From contig NZ_JABAGC010000016.1 in NCBI RefSeq assembly GCF_012843905.1, positions 1 to 59,071 on the forward strand: a DNA stretch of 59,071 bases, given 5' to 3'. Numbering within the stretch: position 1 is the first letter of the stretch; the number at the start of each line of letters is the position of its first letter. This document shows, one piece after another, positions 1-8,047 of the stretch. The DNA is from Clostridium sp. SM-530-WT-3G (lineage in GTDB: Bacteria; Bacillota; Clostridia; Clostridiales; Clostridiaceae). The notes beneath the pieces are model-generated. The model saw only the letters and a list, made by a program, of their open reading frames with translations, did not search any database and was not told the DNA's origin. Both the position numbers and the translations under genes were made by a program.

Positions 1-82
1 GCAGATACATTGAAAAAGGAATGAAACATAAGATTTTATAATTTTTTATAGATTTTTATAAGTTTTCAGTAACGGAATAAAA

Positions 83-1300
83 ATGACCTTAGAACAATAC
101 GGAGATTATTTTTACCTGTATATTTTAATTATTTTCTTATTGCCAGCTGTGATTTTAGGAATATTAGAGAAACCTATTAAATACTATGGATTATTTTTAT
201 CTATAATCATGATACCGATACTGATGAGACATAATTTTAATGAAATATATCCTATGTTTATACAAGGAAATATAAAGGGCGTTATTAAATCTGGGCAAAT
301 GGAGTTTTTATTATTTTTAATTTTCTTATTTGTAGAGATCCTAGTAATTAAGGGGTATTTAGAAATAAGAAAAAGAACTGATAATAAGTATATTTATTAT
401 ATATTTCTATTCTTATCTATTTTACCAGTGCTTATTGCTAAAATAACTTCAATAACTTCAATTGGAGCCGTTGGTTTTTTGGGATTATCGTATCTGAATT
501 TTAAGGTAATACAGATGGTAATAGAAATATATGATGGTGTACTCAATGAAATAAGCTTGATAAAAACATTATATTTTATTATATTTTTCCCTACATTAAG
601 CTCAGGGCCAATAGATAGATATAGAAGATTCGATTCAGATTTAAATAGGAGAATAGAAAGAAAAGAGTATATAAATGATTATCTAATTAAAGGGATTGAA
701 TACATATTTCAAGGAATATTATATAAATTCATTATTTCAGCACTTATAAATGTACTTTGGATTGATAAAATACCTAAGGATATTTCTTGGTATCATGGAA
801 TTAAATATATGTATTCATATAGCCTATATTTATTTTTTGACTTTGCTGGTTATAGTGCATTTGCTATAGGAACAAGTTATATATTAGGGATAAAAACTCC
901 TATTAATTTCAATAAGCCTTTCTTAAGTAAAGATATGAAAGAATTTTGGACTAGATGGCATATTTCATTATCTAGATGGTTTGGAGATTATATTTTTTCA
1001 AGATTTGTATTAAATTCGATGAGAAAAAAGAGATTTAAAAGTAGATTTACTGCATCCCATGTGGCACAGATTTTAACAATGCTTATTATGGGGATATGGC
1101 ATGGATTTGAAGTATATTATATTATTTATGGTCTATATCAAGGAATTGTATTAGTTCTTACAGATATTTTTCAAAGAAAATCAAAGTTTTATAAGGCTCA
1201 TAAAAAAGAAAAGTGGTTTCAATGTGTTGAGATAATAGTTACTTTTAATATAGCATGCTTTGGACTATTAATTTTTTCAGGATATGGGTTTAATAAATAA
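83..1300 (+). CDS. dltB: MBOAT-family O-acyltransferase, DltB-like
   Basis: A 405-residue polytopic membrane protein of the MBOAT family. It most resembles DltB, which takes part in moving D-alanine from the DltC carrier across the membrane to teichoic acids. Hydrophobic helices run from residue 10 almost to the C terminus. The family His lies in GIWHGFEVYY (H340), and the family-typical FWTRWHISLSRW stretch is near residue 290. The ATG at 83 follows a weak GGA-type ribosome site. No dltC follows: a strong terminator comes directly after the stop, so this is the last gene of its transcript and any other dlt genes would lie upstream of the window. An alginate-type O-acetyltransferase is the main alternative; family assignment is firm, DltB role likely. 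Confidence 0.8.
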   Translation: MTLEQYGDYFYLYILIIFLLPAVILGILEKPIKYYGLFLSIIMIPILMRHNFNEIYPMFIQGNIKGVIKSGQMEFLLFLIFLFVEILVIKGYLEIRKRTDNKYIYYIFLFLSILPVLIAKITSITSIGAVGFLGLSYLNFKVIQMVIEIYDGVLNEISLIKTLYFIIFFPTLSSGPIDRYRRFDSDLNRRIERKEYINDYLIKGIEYIFQGILYKFIISALINVLWIDKIPKDISWYHGIKYMYSYSLYLFFDFAGYSAFAIGTSYILGIKTPINFNKPFLSKDMKEFWTRWHISLSRWFGDYIFSRFVLNSMRKKRFKSRFTASHVAQILTMLIMGIWHGFEVYYIIYGLYQGIVLVLTDIFQRKSKFYKAHKKEKWFQCVEIIVTFNIACFGLLIFSGYGFNK

Positions 1301-1308
1301 TATATTTT

Positions 1309-1338
1309 AAGCAGACATTTGTTGAAAGTCTGCTTTTT
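1309..1338 (+). terminator. Intrinsic terminator after dltB
   Basis: An 8-bp perfect stem, AAGCAGAC with GTCTGCTT, around an 11-nt loop is followed by a T run. It closes the transcript ending in dltB. Confidence 0.85.
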
Positions 1339-1519
1339 ATTAATTATTTTTAAAAACAATAAAAATAGTGAAAGTATTATGTAGTTATTATAAGTATAAG
1401 TTTTGGGATTAATAAAAAAAGTGTGGCATATACTATAAAAAGCACGTTATAATTGTTTTATTATAAGTAAAATTAAATTAAATTAAATTGTGAATAGTTA
1501 GAAAGAAAATGGTGATTAA

Positions 1520-2371
1520 ATGAATAAAAATAATTCGACAATAAGGAGAAGGATTAATGTGCTGATTCATCTTATGATAAAAATAAAGAATGACGATGTT
1601 GTCGCATTATCTTCTCAATTAGCATATTATCTGATGTTATCATTTTTTCCGTTTATTTTATTTTTAGTAACTCTTGTGGGATTTAGTAAATTAAATTCTT
1701 CTGAAGTACTTAATAGCCTTAATGGGTTACTTCCTCAAAGTATAGTAGAACTTACACAATCAACGGTTATGGAAGTTTTCGATAACCAGCATACAGGATT
1801 ATTAGGGGTATCTATTCTTCTTATGATATGGACTTCTTCATCAGGATTTAGGGCAGTAATAAAAGGAGTAAATAAAGCTTATAATTTTAAGGAAAATAGA
1901 TCATTTATAGTAAGAGCTGGTATTTCTATGATGGGAATATTGGCATTGGCTATAATAATTATTTTATCTTTATCTATGCTAGTTTTTGGAACTATAATAG
2001 GAGACTTTATTAAGAGAATTATACCAATATACAGCTCATTTTCATTTATATGGGATATGTTTAGGCATGCTTTTATATTTATTGTAATGGTGTTTATTTT
2101 TTCAGGAATTTATTGTGTAGCACCATCGAAGAGGCTTAAAATAAAAGAAGTAATACCAGGTGCAGTATTTAGTACTGTGGGATGGATAGTTATGTCGTTT
2201 GCATTTTCTTTTTATGTAAATAATTTTAGTCATTATTCAAGATTTTATGGAAGTCTTGGAACTGTATTTATTCTAATGACATGGTTGTTTTTAATTTCAA
2301 TGATTTTTATTTTAGGTGTTGAAATTAATTGTGTTAGATCTCAGATGAAACAAAGGAAAATCATAACTTAA
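1520..2371 (+). CDS. YihY/virulence factor BrkB family membrane protein
   Basis: A 283-residue inner-membrane protein of the YihY/UPF0761 family. About six hydrophobic segments are visible, with the family-typical N-terminal LAYYLMLSFFPFILFLV and a C-terminal GSLGTVFILMTWLFLISMIFILG segment. The family was once annotated as ribonuclease BN; that activity belongs to a different protein and should not be inherited here. The molecular role is not established. A GGTGAT ribosome site precedes the ATG. It stands alone between a terminator and ssb. Confidence 0.85.
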   Translation: MNKNNSTIRRRINVLIHLMIKIKNDDVVALSSQLAYYLMLSFFPFILFLVTLVGFSKLNSSEVLNSLNGLLPQSIVELTQSTVMEVFDNQHTGLLGVSILLMIWTSSSGFRAVIKGVNKAYNFKENRSFIVRAGISMMGILALAIIIILSLSMLVFGTIIGDFIKRIIPIYSSFSFIWDMFRHAFIFIVMVFIFSGIYCVAPSKRLKIKEVIPGAVFSTVGWIVMSFAFSFYVNNFSHYSRFYGSLGTVFILMTWLFLISMIFILGVEINCVRSQMKQRKIIT

Positions 2372-2479
2372 GATATTTAAAGCATATTTTATTTTTGATA
2401 TTATTTTTTCCTCTGTAATGTGTATATATTTGCTTAAAGTGGGTATTACTTAAGAAGAAATATACTCAGGAGGTAAAAA

Positions 2480-2830
2480 ATGAATAAAATAATTTTATTA
2501 GGTACATTAACAAAAGATCCAGAGTTAAAACAAAGTGAAAATGGAGAAAAAACATACACTCGTTTTGTTATTGCAGTACAAAGGAATTTTAAATTACCAG
2601 ATGGAAGTAGAGAAGCTGATTTTATACAAGTTGTTGTATTTGGAAAAAAGGCAGAAATAATTTGTAAGTATTTAAGAAAGGGAAGTATGCTTACATTAAG
2701 TGGTAGATTAAGAACAGGGAGTTATGAAGATAAGGATGGAAATAGGAGGTATGTTGCAGAAGTAATTGCCGAAGATTTTAAGTTCTTAAATTATAAAAAG
2801 AGCAGTGATGAAGACGAAATAAGCTGTTAA
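2480..2830 (+). CDS. ssb: Single-stranded DNA-binding protein, short paralogue
   Basis: A 116-residue SSB with one OB fold (residues 1-103) that starts MNKIILLGTLTKDPEL, a canonical bacterial SSB opening. The usual Gly/Gln/Pro-rich linker and the DDDIPF-type C-terminal tip that recruits partner proteins are absent. The protein ends in a short acidic SSDEDEISC. That architecture resembles the second, short SSBs of Firmicutes rather than the essential copy between rpsF and rpsR. An excellent CAGGAGGT ribosome site lies 6 bases before the ATG. It is monocistronic. SSB family is certain; that it is the accessory copy is inferred from length and location. Confidence 0.9.
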   Translation: MNKIILLGTLTKDPELKQSENGEKTYTRFVIAVQRNFKLPDGSREADFIQVVVFGKKAEIICKYLRKGSMLTLSGRLRTGSYEDKDGNRRYVAEVIAEDFKFLNYKKSSDEDEISC

Positions 2831-2881
2831 TATATACAAATTTTCCTTATAGAATAAAAATAATAAAATGTAAAAAAAATG

Positions 2882-2980
2882 TGCTATAATTGTGCTGATT
2901 ATATTTAAATGGGCATAAATTTCGATTATGGTTAAAATAAGAGAAATTATGAGACAAAAAAGAGCGAAAGCTCTTTTTTT
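2882..2980 (+). ncRNA. Candidate small transcript with orphan terminator (gap 2831-3187)
   Basis: The 357-base gap after ssb holds an extended -10 (TGCTATAAT, 2882-2890). About 70 bases later comes a strong terminator: a 10-bp AAAAAAGAGC/GCTCTTTTTT stem with a GAAA loop at 2956-2979. No ORF of note lies between them. The layout fits a short RNA of roughly 80 nt or a second terminator for ssb. No known RNA family was recognised. The rest of the gap, 2985-3170, shows only AT-rich sequence and a TTGACA at 3119-3124. Confidence 0.35.
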
Positions 2981-3187
2981 ATTTAAATCATTTTACATAG
3001 TTCGGCAAGATTTAAAGAAATATAGTAATAATATTTATTATTGTATGTTGTAAAAAGTAGATTAGCATCTTATATTGTCAATAAAAAAAATATGATTATT
3101 AGAATATTAGTACATACTTTGACATTTTATTAAAGAACTATGTGCTAACATTTAGATGTAAACTTAACATAAAGGGGAGTGGAATTT

Positions 3188-3493
3188 ATGAATATTCTTG
3201 AGGAGTACAAAAGTGTCAACAAACAAAAAAATATAGAATTTCGATATTATTATAGACTAATTAATAAGAAATTTAATGGGGTAACAGCATATGGGATTGA
3301 AGTAGAACGAAAAGATTATATTGGATCAAAAAATGTAAATCTAGAGAGAGATAAGATAGATGTCATTTCTCCAGAAAAAGAAGATGTGGAAAAAATGCTT
3401 GTAAAAATATGGAGCAATCAACTTTCGCCAATACATTTAGTTGATGTATTAGGAGCTTATGTTGATGATAATGTATGTAAATTTAATATTTAA
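3188..3493 (+). CDS. DUF6514-like hypothetical protein
   Basis: A 101-residue soluble protein that looks like the clostridial DUF6514 family (VERKDYIGSKNVNLERDKIDVIS, then a C-terminal VDVLGAYVDD segment). Function is unknown. A GTG at 3179 is in frame but overlaps the GGGGAG ribosome site, so the ATG at 3188, 8 bases downstream of that site, is taken as the start. The gene is probably monocistronic. A TTGACA hexamer at 3119 may be its -35, but the matching -10 is poor. Family assignment is from memory of the sequence pattern and is moderate. Confidence 0.65.
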   Translation: MNILEEYKSVNKQKNIEFRYYYRLINKKFNGVTAYGIEVERKDYIGSKNVNLERDKIDVISPEKEDVEKMLVKIWSNQLSPIHLVDVLGAYVDDNVCKFNI

Positions 3494-3576
3494 TTAAATC
3501 ACTGAATAGCACAAGATAAAAAAGTAAATATTTATTAATTCATTATGGTAAGATGTTACTAAATGGAGGCGATAGT

Positions 3577-3951
3577 ATGATTACAGGAATTGGAACAGAT
3601 ATAATTGAAATATATAGAATAGAAAATGCAGTTAAGAGAACAACCAGTTTCATTGATAAAGTATTTACTTGTAAGGAAAAGGATTATTTTAAAAGCAAAA
3701 ATTTTAAAGCTGAAGTAATGGCGGGTAATTTTGCAGCAAAGGAAGCTGTAAGTAAAGCTTTGGGAACAGGATTTAGAGGATTTGGTTTGTTAGATATTGA
3801 AATTTTAAGAGATGAAAAGGGAAAGCCTATTGTTAATTTAAGTGATAAAATTTGTGAAATATTATCTTTAAGTAATTTTAAAATTCATGTTAGTATTTCA
3901 CATAGTAGAGAAAATGCAATAGCATATGCAATTTTGGAGGTGATAGAATGA
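3577..3951 (+). CDS. acpS: Holo-[acyl-carrier-protein] synthase
   Basis: A 124-residue 4'-phosphopantetheinyl transferase that moves phosphopantetheine from CoA to a serine of acyl carrier protein and so activates fatty acid synthesis. The two metal/CoA motifs are present: GIGTDIIEI near the N terminus and FAAKEAVSKALGTG near residue 50. The longer in-frame ATG at 3553 would bury the GGAGGCG ribosome site, so ATG 3577 is used. The stop overlaps the start of nnr by 4 bases (ATGA), indicating translational coupling. The acpS-nnr pair is common in Firmicutes. Confidence 0.95.
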   Translation: MITGIGTDIIEIYRIENAVKRTTSFIDKVFTCKEKDYFKSKNFKAEVMAGNFAAKEAVSKALGTGFRGFGLLDIEILRDEKGKPIVNLSDKICEILSLSNFKIHVSISHSRENAIAYAILEVIE

Positions 3952-5462
3952 TTAATGTTTTATCATCAGATCAATGTAGTGAAATGGACAGAAACACCAT
4001 AAACAATATTGGTATTCCAGAAATAGTGCTTATGGAGAATGCAGCTTCTGAGGTTTACAAGAAAGTTAATGACAAAGCTGAATCTTTTTTAATATTGTGT
4101 GGAAAGGGTAACAATGGAGGAGATGGATTAGCACTAGCTAGAAAACTCATAGTTAAGGGAAAGAAAGTTAAGGTTTATATAATTTCCAAAGACAATAATT
4201 TTACAGAAAGCTTTAAGTGCAATTTAGACATATTGATTAATATATCTAATGGTGAAAATATTATTTTTATAAAATGCGAAGAAGATATTGATGATAAATT
4301 CATAAGTGATTTAAAAAATTATGATTTTATTGTAGATGCAATATTTGGAGTGGGTTTAAACAAGAACATATGTGGGATGTTCGAGAATGTAATTGAGAAA
4401 ATAAATAAATATGGTAGATACATAGCAGCAATAGATGTACCGTCAGGTTTAAACTGTGATACTGGAGCAGTTATGGGGATATCAGTAAAAGCAGATAAAA
4501 CATATACATTTGAAGCAATAAAAAAGGGGTTTTTAAATTACAATGCTTTTGAATATATCGGAAATGTAGAGATCTTAAACATAGGTATACCAAACAATAT
4601 AAAACAAGACTTGGGAAAGGTTATCAATATATTAGAAGAGGATGAATATAGAGATTTAGTGCCTAAAAGAAGGTTGTATGATCATAAGGGTAATTATGGT
4701 AGAGCTATAATTGTTGCTGGAAATAGTGGATTTACTGGGGCAGCATTTATTACAACAGAATGTACTGTCAGAGCAGGTGCTGGATTAACTACTTTAGTAT
4801 GCAGCTCAAAAGAAGTTCAAAATGTCCTTGAAAATAAACTAATAGAAGCAATGACTATAACTATAGATGATGAAAGAATTGTTGATATTATAAAGAATGC
4901 TGATACTATTGCATTTGGGCCAGGAATGGGAACTGGAGTTTATCAATATAATATCCTAAAGAAAATTATCAGCATGAGTAGATGTCCTATTGTTATAGAT
5001 GCAGATGGAATAAATATCTTAGCAGATAATAAGGATTTATTATCTGAATTAAAAGGAAGATGTATTATTACACCACATCCTGGTGAGATGGCTCGTTTTA
5101 TTAACAAGAAAATTAGTGACATAGAGGCTAATAGAATTGCAATTGCTGAAAAAACAGCAGAAGAATATGGGATAATTATTTTATTAAAAGGCTATAACAC
5201 TATAATTACAGACGGAAAAAAAACATATATAAATCCTACTGGAAACAGTAAAATGGCATCTGGTGGAATGGGAGATGCACTTACAGGTATAATTAATGCT
5301 TTTGTTTCACAAGGAATGAATTTAATGGATTCAGCTCTTATTTCAGCTTATATTCATGGAAAAATAGCAGATGACTTAAGTAGTGAAAATTACATAATAA
5401 ATGCAAGAGATATAATAGAAAATCTTCCTAAGAAAATAAATGAAATAGTTAATTTTATTTAG
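3948..5462 (+). CDS. nnr: Bifunctional NAD(P)HX epimerase/dehydratase
   Basis: A 504-residue metabolite-repair enzyme. The N-terminal YjeF_N domain (about 1-215, motif GKGNNGGDGLALA) epimerises R- and S-NAD(P)HX. The C-terminal ribokinase-like domain (about 225-500, motif MASGGMGDALTG) is the ADP- or ATP-dependent dehydratase that restores NAD(P)H. Both halves have full length and intact motifs. Translation is coupled to acpS by a 4-base overlap. No terminator is evident before the next gene 60 bases later, so the GerS-related gene may be cotranscribed. Confidence 0.93.
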   Translation: MINVLSSDQCSEMDRNTINNIGIPEIVLMENAASEVYKKVNDKAESFLILCGKGNNGGDGLALARKLIVKGKKVKVYIISKDNNFTESFKCNLDILINISNGENIIFIKCEEDIDDKFISDLKNYDFIVDAIFGVGLNKNICGMFENVIEKINKYGRYIAAIDVPSGLNCDTGAVMGISVKADKTYTFEAIKKGFLNYNAFEYIGNVEILNIGIPNNIKQDLGKVINILEEDEYRDLVPKRRLYDHKGNYGRAIIVAGNSGFTGAAFITTECTVRAGAGLTTLVCSSKEVQNVLENKLIEAMTITIDDERIVDIIKNADTIAFGPGMGTGVYQYNILKKIISMSRCPIVIDADGINILADNKDLLSELKGRCIITPHPGEMARFINKKISDIEANRIAIAEKTAEEYGIIILLKGYNTIITDGKKTYINPTGNSKMASGGMGDALTGIINAFVSQGMNLMDSALISAYIHGKIADDLSSENYIINARDIIENLPKKINEIVNFI

Positions 5463-5522
5463 AATAAAAATTTATAGAGTTTCATAATAGTATTACAGTA
5501 ATAATAATTTACTGGGGGATTT

Positions 5523-6149
5523 ATGAATTTAAACTCTAAAACAATAAATAATAAATTCTTGATAGGTGCTTTGATTACTATACCTTTATTAATTATTTTA
5601 ATAATTATAGTATGCAGATATATTACGGCTCCAACTAATCAAGATATTGTTAACAATTTAAAAAACATGAAATGTTACACTTCTTCAGTTGAGTATGAAT
5701 TTAAAAATCAAAAATTAGATTATAAGGAAAATACCAAACAGTATTACGATGCTGAAAAAGGTGTAAGAATTGAATTTAAAGATGAGGGAGATAGAGTTAA
5801 GGTATACAAAGGTGGAGAGATAAAAATACAAGATAATGATGATGAATATTCTCTAGATAAGGATATGGATATAATATATCCATTAGCATTTTTAGAAAAT
5901 ATATTTTCAAATAGTGATGCTAAAGAAATACAAGAAATAAAGCCAGAATGGAGCGATGAAATATATTTAAAGCTTGATATAGATTATAATTGTAAAAATA
6001 AGCATTTAAATAATGCACAATTTTATATCAATAAAAATACTGGGAACCCTGTATTGCTAAAAATATATGATGTAAATAAGAAAGAAAGAATTATTATTAA
6101 ATATAATGAATTTTTAGAAGAGAAACAATTGAACGATGAATTATTTTAA
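5523..6149 (+). CDS. GerS-related membrane-anchored protein
   Basis: A 208-residue protein with one N-terminal membrane segment (about 12-35) and a charged, beta-rich extracytoplasmic domain. Sequence and position match the GerS-related outer-membrane-lipoprotein-fold proteins of clostridia, whose C. difficile founder GerS is needed for cortex hydrolysis in spore germination. The Cys at the end of the membrane segment sits in LIIIVC, which is not a good lipobox because -1 is Val, so a plain membrane anchor is more likely than a lipoprotein. A GGGGG ribosome site precedes the ATG. The role in germination is inferred from family and context only. Confidence 0.6.
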   Translation: MNLNSKTINNKFLIGALITIPLLIILIIIVCRYITAPTNQDIVNNLKNMKCYTSSVEYEFKNQKLDYKENTKQYYDAEKGVRIEFKDEGDRVKVYKGGEIKIQDNDDEYSLDKDMDIIYPLAFLENIFSNSDAKEIQEIKPEWSDEIYLKLDIDYNCKNKHLNNAQFYINKNTGNPVLLKIYDVNKKERIIIKYNEFLEEKQLNDELF

Positions 6150-6159
6150 TGCAAGAAAT

Positions 6160-6196
6160 AGAGTTTCTTTTTCAAAATAAAAGAAACTCTTAATTT
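6160..6196 (+). terminator. Terminator after GerS-related gene
   Basis: A perfect 12-bp stem, AGAGTTTCTTTT (6160-6171) with AAAAGAAACTCT (6179-6190), around a 7-base loop is followed by TAATTT. It separates the nnr group from mazEF within the 311-base gap 6150-6460. Confidence 0.75.
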
Positions 6197-6389
6197 AAAA
6201 TATATTTAGATAAACAAATGAGGTAAATTGGATTAATATATAAAAATATATTTCAAGCTAAATAGACAGAGTTAACATTAGTTATTAACATAAATTGGTA
6301 CATATTTATATGGTATAAAGGGGTATATTGACAGATAAAATTAAAAGTCTTTGTTATAATTTAATTGGTAAAATAAGAGAATTAATCCT

Positions 6390-6419
6390 TTGACAAATTG
6401 ACATATTTTGCAATATAAT
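6390..6419 (+). promoter_or_regulatory. Sigma-A-type promoter of the mazE-like/mazF pair
   Basis: TTGACA (6390-6395) and TATAAT (6414-6419), both perfect, are separated by 18 bases. Transcription should start near 6426, about 35 bases before the antitoxin ATG. Confidence 0.8.
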
Positions 6420-6460
6420 GATATGTAAATGAAACTTTTTACTACTATGGAGGCGAAATT

Positions 6461-6694
6461 ATGTCACTATTAAATCTAAGAGATAATTGTAAGAAAAAAT
6501 TAGAAAAAAACAGTAGATTTATAGAAGGGTTATTAATAGAATATAGTGATGAAGAACTTTTAAAAGACTTTGTCAAACAAATGGAAAAGGGTTATAAAGA
6601 AATGGCTGAAATAAATTTAGAGTATTCTAAATTAGGCTCTGAATATGTGTTAGATGATGTTAATGAGTATGAGGCATGGATTTGCGGAGTGTGA
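6461..6694 (+). CDS. MazE/EndoAI-like antitoxin with atypical N terminus
   Basis: A 77-residue acidic protein directly upstream of a MazF toxin. Its C-terminal half (KQMEKGYKEMAEINLEYS and the acidic tail) parallels the toxin-binding region of B. subtilis EndoAI (RRGYMEMAKINL). The N terminus is shorter, and the usual ribbon-helix-helix beta strand with its MKISLP-type pattern is not evident. DNA binding and autoregulation may therefore be weak or lost. A perfect GGAGG ribosome site lies 5 bases upstream. It was recognised mainly by context and C-terminal pattern. Confidence 0.7.
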   Translation: MSLLNLRDNCKKKLEKNSRFIEGLLIEYSDEELLKDFVKQMEKGYKEMAEINLEYSKLGSEYVLDDVNEYEAWICGV

Positions 6695-6703
6695 TTATTT
6701 GAT

Positions 6704-7057
6704 ATGGCAAACATTGTGGTAAAAAGAGGGGAAATATTTTATGCTGATCTAAGTCCTGTTATTGGGTCAGAGCAGGGAGGAATACGACCTGTTATTATAA
6801 TACAGAATGATATTGGAAATAGATATAGTCCAACAGTTATAATTGCAGCAATAACTTCTCAGATTAATAAGGCAAAATTACCTATTCATGTAGAGATATC
6901 GTCTGAAGAGTATGGTCTTAACAGGGATTCTGTTGTGCTTTTAGAACAGATACGGACTTTGGATAAAAAAAGATTAAAAGAAAAGATTGGACATATGACA
7001 GAAAAAGATATGAAAAAGGTTGATAAAGCATTAGCTATCAGCCTTAGCTTAAAATAA
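6704..7057 (+). CDS. mazF: MazF/EndoA family mRNA interferase
   Basis: A 117-residue toxin of the PemK/MazF family that starts [21 protein letters not shown], almost a family signature. It also has RPVIIIQND and the [17 protein letters not shown] segment. The B. subtilis and clostridial homologues cut single-stranded mRNA at short motifs such as UACAU. It lies 9 bases downstream of the antitoxin gene and shares its promoter. The nearest ribosome site (GGAGTG, about 6686) is inside the antitoxin gene, a rather long distance away, so the toxin may depend on translational coupling. A terminator follows at once. Confidence 0.94.
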   Translation: MANIVVKRGEIFYADLSPVIGSEQGGIRPVIIIQNDIGNRYSPTVIIAAITSQINKAKLPIHVEISSEEYGLNRDSVVLLEQIRTLDKKRLKEKIGHMTEKDMKKVDKALAISLSLK

Positions 7058-7059
7058 TC

Positions 7060-7100
7060 ATAAAAACAGCTTGCATTAAAATTGTACAAGCTGTTTTTAT
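7060..7100 (+). terminator. Terminator after mazF
   Basis: A 14-bp stem, ATAAAAACAGCTTG pairing with CAAGCTGTTTTTAT, around a 12-base loop. The A and T tracts on both sides make it potentially bidirectional. Confidence 0.85.
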
Positions 7101-7225
7101 ATTAATAATAAAGTGTAGCACATTTATAAATAGTATATACAAAATCTAAAATATGTGATAGAATAAATATAACAAAAAAACAACATAATATATGAGAAAA
7201 ATTAATTTACTAGGGGGTTCTACTA

Positions 7226-8047
7226 ATGAATAATAAACAAGAGCTTGAAAATATTTCAAAGCTGATGAGAAAAGACATAATTACTATGCTTACAGAATCA
7301 GCATCTGGTCATCCAGGAGGATCACTATCAATAGTAGACATAATGTCTGTATTGTTTTTTGAAGAAATGAATATAAATCCTTCAAATCCTAAAGATTCTA
7401 ACAGAGATAGATTTGTTTTGTCTAAGGGGCATGCAGCACCAGCATTATATAGCGCTTTAGCAAGAAAAGGCTACTTTGATGTAGAAGAATTAATGACATT
7501 AAGAAAGACTGGTTCAAGATTACAGGGGCATCCTAATATGAATGATTTACCTGGAATAGATATGTCTACAGGTTCATTAGGACAAGGAATTTCAGCAGCA
7601 GTAGGTATGGCATTAGCAGGAAAACTAGATAAAAAAGATTATAGAGTATATACAATTCTTGGTGATGGAGAATTAGAAGAAGGTCAAGTATGGGAAGCAG
7701 CAATGTCAGCAGCTCACTATAATTTAGACAATTTAACTGCTTTTGTTGATAATAACGGATTACAAATTGATGGTGATATTAAAGATGTAATGAATCCAGC
7801 GCCTATCGATAAGAAATTTGATGCATTTGGATGGAATGTTCTAAAAATTAATGGTCATAATTATGATGAAATAAGAAATGCAATAGAAGAAGCAAAGAAT
7901 AAAAAAGGACAGCCAACAGTTATAATTTGTGATACAGTAAAAGGTAAGGGCGTATCATTTATGGAAAATAATGCAGGATGGCATGGAAATGCACCTAGTA
8001 AAGAACAATGTGAACAGGCATTAAAAGAAATCGGAGGGGAAAACTAA
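7226..8047 (+). CDS. Transketolase, N-terminal subunit
   Basis: A 273-residue thiamine-diphosphate-binding half of a split transketolase (pentose phosphate pathway; moves two-carbon ketol units between sugar phosphates). It shows SASGHPGGSLSIVDI, KGHAAPALY and the ThDP motif beginning GDGELEEGQVWEAAM and ending at VDNN. It ends where the C-terminal half begins (the A of TAA is the A of the next ATG), so the two subunits are translationally coupled and made in equal amounts. A strong GGGGG ribosome site precedes the ATG. Full length for the split form. Confidence 0.95.
   Translation: MNNKQELENISKLMRKDIITMLTESASGHPGGSLSIVDIMSVLFFEEMNINPSNPKDSNRDRFVLSKGHAAPALYSALARKGYFDVEELMTLRKTGSRLQGHPNMNDLPGIDMSTGSLGQGISAAVGMALAGKLDKKDYRVYTILGDGELEEGQVWEAAMSAAHYNLDNLTAFVDNNGLQIDGDIKDVMNPAPIDKKFDAFGWNVLKINGHNYDEIRNAIEEAKNKKGQPTVIICDTVKGKGVSFMENNAGWHGNAPSKEQCEQALKEIGGEN

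Noticed and set aside
1..82. Possible 3' end of an upstream gene (a 12-codon frame ending TAA at 39-41, or a 7-codon frame ending TGA at 22-24).
   Set aside because: Too short to decide which frame, if either, is coding; no family pattern can be read.
6398..6403. A second TTGACA upstream of mazE.
   Set aside because: Only 10 bases separate it from the TATAAT, too short for a promoter; the TTGACA at 6390 has an 18-base spacer.
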